Below the pieces are notes generated by a model that was given only the letters and a program-made list of their open reading frames with translations, searched no databases and was not told where the DNA came from. Below are positions 44,151-54,013 of a stretch of DNA of 64,000 nt, piece after piece. Numbering within the stretch: the first letter of the stretch is position 1; the number at the start of each line of letters is the position of its first letter. The stretch is from Dipteronia dyeriana (taxonomy: Eukaryota; Streptophyta; Magnoliopsida; Sapindales; Sapindaceae). A program made the position numbers and the translations under genes. The stretch is from contig CM065295.1 of assembly GCA_032871835.1 (NCBI GenBank), forward strand, positions 43,832,360 through 43,896,359, read 5' to 3'.

Positions 44151-44844
44151 AATTCAAAGAAGAATGAACAACAAGTCAAAGCAAGTTCAAATTCTTCAAA
44201 GAGAAAGAATGCAATATGATTCTACAAAGGTACACTAAGACATTATCTTTCTCTTACAAGGCTTAGGCACAAACATACAATTCATACATTTGTGTCTCTG
44301 CATCGTTGTGTACCATTATGGGCACACACATACAATTCATTCATATATGTCCCTGCATCATTGTGCATCATGTATAACACATTCACACACTTGAAGATGA
44401 ATGCTCATGCATTGGTATGGAAATAACATGTTTTGGAAAATGCATGATTGGAGACTACCTATATGTAGTTTGCATTCTAGTGTGAATTATGTTTGTGTGT
44501 GTATTTGTTTACATAACATGGATATTGAACTTGGATTTATTCTTAAATCATTCTTGATTGAGTTTCGGTCATTTCGGTTACTCATACTATTGATTTCAAG
44601 TTCAAAGTCAAAAGATACTACACTTTCAACTCATGTTACATATATTGTCTTCGTCTTCGTATCTTGAGTAGAATTATTATTTTCTGGGTTGAGTATCTTA
44701 TATGCCCATGTCTGTGAGAGAGTTACAGTTCATAATCCATAAACATATTTGAATTCCAAGTTTGGAGGCCAGAGAACGGTAGAAGAACGTGTGAGGAGTG
44801 CAAGGGAGTTGCACATTGGCCAAAGGCCAACAAGAGGTGCAAGC

Positions 44845-44869
44845 CCGAGATGGCGCGTGGCCATCTCGG
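44845..44869 (+). promoter_or_regulatory. Perfect 10-bp hairpin in the Sire-C LTR
   Basis: CCGAGATGGC, loop GCGTG, GCCATCTCGG. The 3' LTR has it at 62821-62845 with one mismatch and Sire-A at 2267-2291. A second, related inverted repeat follows about 50 bp later in every copy. It lies ~100 bp upstream of the TATA-like sequence. Confidence 0.6.
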
Positions 44870-45909
44870 CTGCAACTCCTTGCTGCCTCAAGTTGCCCAC
44901 ACGCCATCTTGGGGAAGCAATATCAAAGTAGGGCAAATCTGTCTTTTAAGCTTCATTCTTTCCCTCTCCTTTATATTCCTCTTCCCTCTCACATTTCATT
45001 CTAACAAGAAATTTAAACTTGTGTGCAGAAATTCTCTCTACATTTTCTCACATTCCAAACACCATAACTTCTTCATTTGAACTCCGATTTGAGTGATTCA
45101 AAGTTGAGAGTGTTTGTCTATTCATCCTCCATTTTTTCTCTGAAAGTTTGAGTGAGTTTTATTGCTGTTTTTGGGGTCTAAACACTCAAAAACGGGACTG
45201 CACCAAAATCAACTAAGATATTGATTTTCTCTCTAAGTTTTCTTTTAAAACTTGGTCAATTGCCTTGGTTTTTCTTCTTCAACATATATATGTGTATTGT
45301 GAGTGTTTTGATTTGAGTTTTGAACTCTTTTAAAGCTAGGTTGAGTTTCAATTGAAATCATACATTTTGAGTTAGGTTTTGATTTTGCCTATGTTTTCAC
45401 ATGTTTGGGATTGTATTGTGCTAGCTTTAATTCTAGAACTATTTGATGATCTTTGATTAATTGATTTTGTGAAAAATAGTTCCTCACATGTATTAGGCTC
45501 TTTTGGCCGAATTCTCACATTAATACATGTGCTTATGTTCTTTTGAGCTATTCATGTGTTTTGTTGAATCTATGAATAGGAATATGCTCTAGAACTTTAT
45601 CTTTAATCCAATTGACTTTGTCATATGATTTTAGCATGTTTTTGGTTTATGTGATTTAAACTTGATTATGTGTTAATTGAACATATATTGTGATTCAAGT
45701 TTTAGATCTATGCATGTATCTAGGTTGTAATTAATGTTAAACATATCTTAAATGATATATATGGATTAAACATGCATGATTGACTAGACTACATTTGTTT
45801 TGTGCATTCATGCTCATGTCTAGTATTTTCCATAGAATGTGTTGATCATAGCATTCTATGTTGCGTGCTTGTTTACGTTTTGCTTTCATGATCACCTAGA
45901 TGCCTTGTG

Positions 45910-46210
45910 AGAAGAAAGTCTTGACAATAGGTGTGAGACCTATGTTGTTGAGCAAGAAAGTCTTGGCAAGAGGTGTGAGACCTTGGATTGTCAAGAAAGG
46001 AAGTATTGCCTAGAGTTGGGAGAACTCGGATAGTCAAGCAAGAAGTCTTGCCTAGGGTCGTAAGGATCCAGAAAGGGTGAGCGAGGAAGTCTTCACTAGA
46101 GTTGAGAGGACTCGAATAGTTGAGCAAGAAGTCTTGCCTTGGGTCGTGAGGATCCGGTAAGGTGAGCGGGGAAGTATTGACAAGAGGTTTGAGGCTTCGG
46201 ATTGTTGAGC
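45910..46210 (+). repeat. Minisatellite, ~43-bp unit, seven copies
   Basis: Units start 'gaa(a)gtcttg' and alternate two versions, one with 'gtgtgagacct' and one with 'gtcg(t)gaggatcc'. It is shared with the other SIRE-like LTRs in this window. Confidence 0.8.
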
Positions 46211-46619
46211 ATTAGGGCGACATCTTCACGAGTAGGATAGGAGGGTAGTTTCTAGGTGAAGGGGTCACTTGAGAGATTGTACTTGTTTTATCTACTAGTG
46301 GATTTTGTTTGCCTGTGGTTGCTAAACCGTGGATGTTTCCTCTTCAGAGGTTTACCACGTTATATCTTGTGTGAGCTTTTCTCTATCCCTATCTCTCTTA
46401 TATTTGTATTTGTTATTTGAATACTATGGATAGAACTCCTTATGTAAGTTGACTTCCTTTCTATAATATTAATTGTGTATATGTTACAATTACTTGTTTG
46501 TATCACACTTTGTTTGTTTTATGTATTGATTAAGTGTCTTTAATTGATATATATATTGTGATACAAGCAATCTAGAGGGACAAACTTTTGTTTGTTTCTA
46601 AGGGAGTCGAAAAAGGTGT

Positions 46620-46649
46620 CTAACCTATTCACCCCCTACTATAGGTTAG
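46620..46649 (+). promoter_or_regulatory. U5 hairpin, Sire-C
   Basis: CTAACCTAT pairs with ATAGGTTAG, 12-nt C-rich loop, 31 bp before the LTR end. It is conserved in Sire-B (29219-29258), where the loop is a long homopolymer. Confidence 0.62.
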
Positions 46650-46680
46650 TCTTGAGCATTTAACCGTGTTTGTATTTTCA

Positions 46681-46694
46681 ATTGGTATCAGAGC
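46681..46694 (+). other. Primer-binding site (initiator tRNA-Met), Sire-C
   Basis: 'attggtatcagagc' is a perfect match to the plant initiator Met site and directly follows the LTR. Confidence 0.92.
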
Positions 46695-46763
46695 AGGACA
46701 CTAGATTGTACTTAGTGAGAGTCCAGGTGATACATTCACAGTTTTTGTAAAGCTTTTGAAGTC

Positions 46764-48485
46764 ATGGGTTTACAAGATGATGTAATGGCGGAAGAAGCCT
46801 CAAATACTAGGCCACCATTACTTAGAGACATAAATTATGGGTATTTGAAGTTGAGGATGAAAGCCTACATCCTCTCTATTAATGAAAGGGCTTGGATGAT
46901 AGTGGAAGAAGGTTATAGTCCTCCTACCAAGGTTCAAGAGAATGGAACCATGATACTCAAGCCAATGAGTGAATGGACAATGAATGAGTTTGAGGTTGCT
47001 AAATGGCACCATCGTGCTATGAATGCCATCTTTGGAGGAGTTGATGGGCATCAATTCTTCTATATTAAAAATCTTAAATCTGTAAAGGAAGCTTGGGATA
47101 CTCTCCAAGTTACTAATGAAGGAACCTTAGCGGTGAAGAAATCGAGGCTTCAAATGTTGGCATCAAAATTTAAAGGTTTAAGTATGGGTGAAAAAGAAAA
47201 GTTTGAAGATTTCCAATTCTGGCTTCTTAACATTGCTAACCAATGTCATACAGTTGGAGTATCTTTCTTAAAAGAGCATTTAAATTGGAAAATTCTTAGG
47301 TCTCTTCCTAATAGATTCAAATCAAAGGTGTCAGCCATTAAGGAAAGCAAGGATATTGATAGTATGAACATTAATGAGTTGCTAGAGTCTCTCCAAACTT
47401 ATGAGATGTGTTTGAAGCTAAAGATTAAGAGTAAGAGAATTGCTTTCAATGCTATAGAGGAGGAGAGTGATGGTGAAAATGAAGAGATGGATCTTTTGTT
47501 TAGAAAGTTCAAAAAGTTTCTAAAGAAGAATGGCAAGCCTAGAAGCAAGTCATCTAAGGAAAAGGGAGTTAAGAAAACATCATCTCTAAGGAATGAGAAG
47601 AATAGTCAAGCCATGAACAAGAAAGATGTTCAATGATATAATTGTCATGGTTTCGGTCACTTTGCTAGTGAGTGCACCAAGAAGCCATCTAAGAAAGACA
47701 AGAAAGGCAAAGTGTTGGCGGCTACTTGGAGTGATGATAATTCTAGTGACAATGAGATATCTAGTAGTGAGTCTTCAAGTGTTGAGGAGTTGATGAGCAA
47801 CTTTGTAGCTCTAACGACTTCTCATTCTCCACTAGATGTTGATGGTATAATATCTTTGAACAAGAAATTTGATACAAATCATCATGAAAGCTCTAATTCC
47901 AATCCTACTAATCTTGAGTTATTGGCCAAGATAGAGAAGCTTGAAGAAGCTAGAGATAATGCTCTAAGAGAGGTAGTTGAGAAGGGTGATTTGATCAAGA
48001 AACAACTAGATGAGTTAGTGGTTGTCACTCGTAGACTTCTTGGTGAGAAAGGTGATATTATGAAGAAGTTTAGAGAGCTTGAAAAGATAAACCTTGAGAA
48101 GGATAATGTGATATATTTTTTGAAGAAGAGAGAACAAGAATTAATGGAAGAGATAGACATGGTTAAGGAGGCCATCAAGGACTTAGTGAATGATTTGGTA
48201 AGTGTGTCTAGTGTTAGGAATCTTGTTAACTCTCATAGTGGTGAAGATGACTTGGTAGTTGAAGAAGAGCTCTTGGAAGCACCACTTTCTACTCATTTGA
48301 ATGAAGTCGTGATTGATAAGAAACCACACAAGAAGAGAAGATCAAAAGCCAAGAAGAAGTTGGCGAACAAGGTATCTTTGCAAACTCCTAGTGAAGCTAG
48401 TTCAACTCCAAAAGGTACAATCTCATCTTTTATTCCAATTTTCCATTATTGCAACACAATGGGTCACATTAAGCCTAGGTGTTAA
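46764..48485 (+). pseudogene. gag: Sire-C gag, nearly open
   Basis: ATG 46764 starts MGLQDDVMAEEASNTRPP; the gag core includes YGYLKLRMKAYILS, AWMIVEEGY, VKEAWDTLQ, LQMLASKFKGLSMGE and LPNRFKSKVSAIKE. The first 290 codons are open. The only interruption before 48485 is TGA at 47634-47636, which falls on the first Cys of the CX2CX4HX4C knuckle (remaining YNCHGFGHFASEC). The same frame then continues for another 280 codons: an acidic Ser-rich stretch (ESSSVEELMSN), a long predicted coiled coil (about 47920-48190), a basic patch (KKRRSKAKKK) and a second knuckle-like end FHYCNTMGHIKPRC before TAA. SIRE-type gag proteins are long with coiled coils and two such motifs. It is the best preserved gene in the window. 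Confidence 0.88.
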
Positions 48486-50522
48486 AAATATATTGAAAAA
48501 TGAAAATTAGGAAATGAAACTAGGGATAAGGAGATTAAACTCCAACTTGAACATGCTAAGCATTTGAAAGTTGAAAAACATGATAAGTTTGCTTAGCATG
48601 AAAAGAAATTTTGGAGTAGATAGAATACTAATCTTGTTTTACTTGACAAAGCTTAAGGAAGAGTGTATTAATGATATTCTTGTTAATCAAGTCATTGAAG
48701 GACTTTACTCTAGATTTAACATAATGATATTCTTGTTAATTAAGTCATTGAAGGACTTTACTCTAGATTTAACATTGTTGTCAAGGATGATATTGGAAAT
48801 ATTTGTGTAGGTACACCCAAGAACAAGTGGTTCAAGGGTGAGTGCTCTTATCACTAATATAAGAAGCACATGTGAGATAGCTTTGAGGCAACATATCAAT
48901 TGTGTTGAGAATTCTTGCTTGCTAGCTTTGAATACTCCATGTATTGATATGAACTTGGTTATTTCACATCATGTTTGTTATGATGGTCAAAATTTGTTGA
49001 TTAACTTTAGAGAAGTTCTTTTGATATATGTGTTGATTGAGTTGAGATATTATGCTTTTTATACTCTTGTTGTGAAACATCATCAACTTGGTGTCATCAA
49101 GACATTCAAGGCAAGAGTGCTCATAAAAATGGGGAAAGTATGATATTTGGTGAATATAATATGCAAAAAGGTATCTCTATACTCTAATGCATGTCTCTTA
49201 GATATTCATCTTTTGACTCAATTTTTGATACACATCTCATAACATGTCATATTAGAGAATTTTGTATAGCATACATATGGTTCTCATTGACATTTTCTAT
49301 TTTAGGATCTAATAGTAATATTGTTCACATTGATCTTAACTTTGATGATTGTTTGTGTATAGTATATTGAGTGGCATTACTTTTGAAAATATGAACTTCA
49401 TATTCTTTGAAAGCTACTCATTAGAGAAGTAATGATCTTGAATAAGTCTCTACTTTTTGCTCTTAGATCATGTGCTTATGAGCCATAAATCTTGGTTTTC
49501 TAAAATTGCACCTTGCTTCTATTATATGTTTTGCTAGTAGGTTGAGTTTACTAATATGTAAACATTATATACACCTTGAAATTTTTGTGCTTAAGTACAT
49601 TTAAAATGACCTATGGTTAGTATCCATTTTGTTTCGACAAATACATAGAACTCAACGAGCACCTTCATGAAAAGGGCTACACACATTGGTTGTGAAAGCT
49701 ACCCAATATTGGAAAGCTGTCATGAAGTGAATTTTTGTTTATGTAAAAAAACTGAGTGAAAAAAAATCAAAGAAGTGTTGAAATGAAATCATAAAAAAAA
49801 AATTCTTTGATTCAAAGCCTAAAAAGAAAAGAAGGAAGGCTTAAAAAGGAGTATAGTAGAAAATCAAATGAGCTCGGGTTAAAAAACAGAAATGGGATAA
49901 CGAGCCACATGCACACACACGCTCATATGTTGAAATCTATTTTCTTAACAACAAAAATTCAGGATGATAATCGGTTTGATTTTTTATGGAAAAAGTTTAA
50001 GATGAATAGTTGTTGGAAATTGTTTGCATGTTGATTATCAAACTACTTCTTGATATATATTTGAAGCATATCTCTCACCCACACACTTTGTTTATGAGTA
50101 TGATGATATCTTAGCAATTGTTGAAGAATTATGAGAGAACTTGAAAAATCTTTATGTATCTCTCTTAGCATATTAAGCTTATTTTGTTGATATTTCTTCA
50201 AATTGCTTGAATGTGTGATTGTGTGAACTTCTTTATGAACTTTATGCTATCATTGATTTTAGTTATAGCATTTATCAATGGGGAGTATTGTATGCTAGAC
50301 ATTGTTCTCTTTTATGATATGTTCACATGCTTCATTTTGTTACATGTTGGCATATTTTTGACTTAATGATACTTGTAGGATATTACTTATTATCTTTGTC
50401 CTGTATGATGATTCATTCTTAAGTCATATGTCATTGTTTTTGTATATTTGTTACTAATATGCTTGTTTTGTCTTTCACTCACTTTTGTTGTATGTATATA
50501 GCATCTTATAACACAAGAACAA
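48486..50522 (+). other. Sire-C non-coding middle (pol deleted)
   Basis: No protease, integrase, RT or RNase H text is visible in any frame. 48640-48770 carries a short direct duplication ('attcttgttaat', 'aagtcattgaaggacttta' twice). From about 49350 to 50400 the text is the Sire-A-like spacer. Short ORFs at 48571, 48838 and 49807 are not supported. Confidence 0.7.
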
Positions 50523-51583
50523 ATGGGAAGAACTAAAGTTACCGGAAGTGGAAATCAATTGAATCCCATTGTGGAAGCCAAGTCTACCTCAAAAGGATCC
50601 AAAGCTTCAAGGACAAAAGATTTAGGGATCTATGGAACTAAGAAGATATTTCAAGAGAGAGGTATTGACTTATGTAAGTGTAAAGATTCTTATGTTCTTA
50701 AGTGCATAAAGGATAGAAATTGGGAATCTTGGGTGATCATGTTAGGAATAGGGAATGATACTCTTGTTAGAGAGTTTTATTTTGAATATAGAGAAAGTGC
50801 TACCTTATTGGATGCTTTGATAAAGATTAGGGGTGATGTGTTTAGAGTTAACCCGGAAAACATTAACAAGTTTCTTGTTCTATCTAATGATATAGATTCT
50901 AGTTTTCTAGATGTGGATGACATTGAGAATCTTAATATCATGGGTATGACTCTTTGTGACAATGCTTCTTTTGAGTGGAAAGGTAAAGCATATATTAGTC
51001 AACATGAGTTAATTAGGTCTAGTGTATTTTGGCATCTTTTTATTTGCACTAACATTATTGGATCTTCGAATTCAACCGAGTTGAATAAGGACAAGATCAA
51101 AATAGTGTATGCCTTGGTGACTAATCAACCTACAAACCTTGGAGATCTTCTAATGCATTATACTGATAGTGTGGCTTTCTCTACTAGAGGTGATAAAAAA
51201 CTCGCATTACCGGGGTTTATAACTTCAATGTGTTTAGCTCGTGGGGTTAAGAGTAGAGAAGATGATGTGTTGGTTAAACGTTAGAAAAGTATTGTGATAA
51301 ACGTGTGTCATACATGTCATATAAGGATAAGGGTAAGACATGTGATACTTTTGGACTATTTAATAGTTCTCAAGTTGATTGTCATGTGATTAGCATAAAC
51401 ATTCTTCCGGATTGGGCTATTCAATTGAAGGAGAAGGTTGATGAGCTTAGTACTATAATTGTACAGTAAGATGCTAGGATAAAATAGTTGGAGGAATGTA
51501 TTGCTTCAAGTTCAAGACCATCTCTTAAGCATTATGTTAGATCAACTACCCGCACATCTTTATATGGTGGACCAAGTAGCTAG
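50523..51583 (+). pseudogene. Sire-C 3' ORF ('plant transposon protein'-like)
   Basis: ATG 50523 starts MGRTKVTGSGNQ. The first 253 codons are open: a basic Ser/Lys-rich start, LVREFYFEYRESATLL, FRVNPENINKFLVLSN, WHLFICTNIIGSSNSTELNKD, KIKIVYALVTNQPTNLGDLL, FSTRGDKKLALPGFITSMCLA. A stop at 51282 is followed, after a frame shift, by KYCDKRVSYMSYKDKGK, WAIQLKEKVDELSTII and ECIASSSRP to TAG 51583. With Sire-B as guide the intact protein would be about 350 residues, ending in a short coiled coil. It sits on the same strand as gag, in the place where SIRE elements carry an extra ORF. I see no membrane segment, so an envelope role is not supported. Function unknown. Confidence 0.75.
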
Positions 51584-51626
51584 TATTTGACTCTTGTGGT
51601 ATATTTCTTACCTTTTGGCATCATTT

Positions 51627-51656
51627 CATGTCAAAAAGGGGGACAAAGAGATGCTA
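51627..51656 (+). other. Internal polypurine-like tract, Sire-C
   Basis: TCATGTCAAAAAGGGGGAC lies 5-25 bp upstream of the Ang-2 insertion and about 0.4 kb (Ang-2 removed) before the true tract at 62022-62036. It is conserved in Sire-B. Confidence 0.6.
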
Positions 51657-51661
51657 GTTAC
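51657..51661 (+). other. Left target-site duplication of Ang-2 (GTTAC)
   Basis: Perfect copy at 61652-61656. The uninterrupted Sire-B has GTTGC once at this place. Confidence 0.95.
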
Positions 51662-53361
51662 TGTTGAGGTTTATGCCCTAGGCATGTAATTTGTAAATGG
51701 ATTTATGAAGTAAATAAAAAGAAAGGTTTAATTCATTCTTGTTATGTTATTTATTTTATAAACTTGTGTACATATTAACATCATGGATTGTCGAATGTAA
51801 TCTCGAACTGTGTATATGAGTGTCATATACGGATGGATACAGTAAGAGATGTGCAATCTAAAGAGTTCATAGACAACAAATAAAGATGGGTACTTTATTT
51901 GTGGTTAATCTATAGGTGCGGTCCATTCCGTAATGTACAGTGATTCTATCATGAATCTTTCATATGAGATATGGGAATGGAGGCACCGTGTATGATGTGA
52001 TCATATAGGACTGGGCCATGATTTATATGAATCCCACACCAAGATCCGTTTACCGATGAGATTCATATATATCAACTAATGATGGCTATATGTGGGTGAT
52101 CTTAATCCTGAGTGTCTTATCGACTCCTTCAGGTTAGATCGTGGTCTTTGATATACCATGGGTGAGGTCAGATGTATTCCTGATCAATATAATCCGTATA
52201 TTGGGATTGCGGTTTGGCTTGTGGCTGGGAAGGTTTGTACACAATAGTGGAATCCACTCCTTCTTGTGATAAGTAGATGGTAGTTCCCTTAAGGGTTGAT
52301 TTAGGACTTGGACAATATGAGCGCTCTTCTAATTCCGTGAGGAAATATGATTTATTGTCCATTAGAGAATCAATGGTAATTAAAGGATATATGTAATTAG
52401 AGGGGTATAACGGACATTATGACCCAACTCTAATTATGAACTACTGTGGAGGATCACACCATATGTAATAGCTATATCGATGGACACCGAGTTGTATCGG
52501 TCTGTGTAAAAACGTCTGTAGTTGAGAGAGTGCAGCTTCGGTTTTTAGTGGAATAACACCGGAGTTAATAATCAAAAAATATTAATTAAATAGTTTAATT
52601 AATGATTATGAGGATTATTGGAGATCAAAATACTGTGGGTCCATTAGGTCCCCTTGCTAGTCCGATCGATTTATGTAACAAGGTCACAGTTAATTAATTG
52701 GATTGTCCAATTAATTGTATTACGAAAGTGTCACGTGATTTATTCGGAAATTAATTGAATAATAATATTATTTAATTAATGGATAATGGTGATTAAATAA
52801 CTTAAATAATGAGATTATTTAATTATGTTATTAATCACTGAATGGATGGTGTATGTTGATATTTATTTTTGAATAAAATAAGATAATATGATTATTTTAT
52901 TCTATTAAATTAAATATATTTTTTTTACTTTAAATAGTTTGAATTCAAAATTAAAATCAAATAAAAGATATGAGATATTTTTTATTTAAAATTTTTTAAA
53001 AATCAAATAAAAGATATGTGATATTTTTTATTTGAAAGTTTTTAAAAATCATATATATATTTGATCTAATATTTAAATAATATATATGTGATATATATTA
53101 TTTAAAAAAAAAAAACCGTGCGCGAGAACGCACAACACAAATATATGTGATATATTTTGTGCAAACAAAAAAGGCATGTATTATTTTAAAAAAAGATGGT
53201 TTGGCTTTTGGTTTTGGTCAAAAAAAGTGCACGCATTAATGACATGCAAAATTTGTTAGTTTTTCAAAAAGGAAAAAAGGTGCATCAGGCCTTTTGCTTA
53301 TAAAAAAATAGGTACAGATCAATTTTTACTATTGAGCAATTAGATTCTGTAAAACACATAT

Positions 53362-53417
<56 letters not shown>

Positions 53418-53820
53418 ATTTGTATGTGATGCAAATGGTGCACGTGTTGCTTAGTAAAAATTAAGAAAGAGTTTCTTTGTTTTCCTACATCCTCCATTCT
53501 AAGTTTTGAGAACCGTAATGCGTCCACACGCAGTTACCAGTTTCGGGATATAGCGAGGAAGATCAGTGGTACAGACTAGGAGCAACTCGAAAAGTGAAGA
53601 AGCCTCCAAACGTTGGTATGGATCTATATTTATTATTATTATTATTGATTACAATTTTCTGTATTTACATATATATTTTATTAGTGTAATAAATTTTATA
53701 TGTATTTGTTCCAAAAATAAATACGATCCTAAGTTCACTGGTCCTAAATACAGATTACGATATGTATAAAAAAAATTTAAACTCATTTCCGCTGTGCGAC
53801 CGGTGAACAGGGTTCCAACA
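51662..53820 (+). repeat. Ang-2 5' LTR
   Basis: TGTTGAGGTTTATGCC to GGTTCCAACA, 2159 bp. It contains AT-rich direct repeats around 'aaataaaagatatgagatatt' (52955-53040) and a TA microsatellite of about 47 bp (53366-53412) that is only 8 bp in the 3' LTR. Confidence 0.94.
53366..53412 (+). repeat. TA microsatellite in the Ang-2 5' LTR
   Basis: About 23 TA units against about 4 at the same site of the 3' LTR (61235-61242). LTRs are identical at insertion, so the expansion came later. Confidence 0.9.
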
Positions 53821-53834
53821 ATTGATATCAGAGC
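53821..53834 (+). other. Primer-binding site of Ang-2
   Basis: 'attgatatcagagc' directly after the LTR; one mismatch to the Met site TGGTATCAGAGC. Confidence 0.85.
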
Positions 53835-53993
53835 AAAGGCAGTGGCGACTGGCCGATCCCCGGGAACTCTCACATGTGATCGTGTGACGAAGCGTGGCTT
53901 TGGGCTTCTTAAAGGAGTGCTCTGATAGGTATCTGTGGGTGTCACCCCAATGAGTTGGGACCGTGCCCACACCCATGAGATGGGAATTGGAGT

Positions 53994-54013
53994 CAACAAT
54001 TGGTATCAAAGCC
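53994..54013 (+). other. Second Met-type primer-site motif in the Ang-2 leader
   Basis: 'caacaattggtatcaaagcc' repeats the context of the true site ('caacaattgatatcagagc' at 53816-53834) 178 bp downstream, also one mismatch from consensus. The LTR end fixed by the GTTAC duplication shows that the first site is the one next to the LTR. Confidence 0.7.

Larger units (their letters stand above)
44151..46680 (+). repeat. Sire-C 5' LTR (first ~93 bp missing)
   Basis: It aligns with the 3' LTR from 62130 on ('tcaaagaagaatgaac'). It holds two 61-bp repeats (44266-44370), hairpins at 44808-44843 and 44845-44869, a TATA-like 'ctttatattcc' (44968-44978), the minisatellite (45910-46210) and the U5 hairpin (46620-46649), ending TGTATTTTCA. 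The left edge is a head-to-head junction with Sire-B. Confidence 0.88.

Noticed and set aside
47882..48178. 98-codon complement ORF under Sire-C gag
   Set aside because: Shadow of the coiled-coil part of gag (Leu/Ser/Phe-rich as expected from the complement).
50523..51583. Envelope protein in the SIRE-like element
   Set aside because: No signal peptide, membrane segment or cleavage site is visible; kept as an ORF of unknown function.
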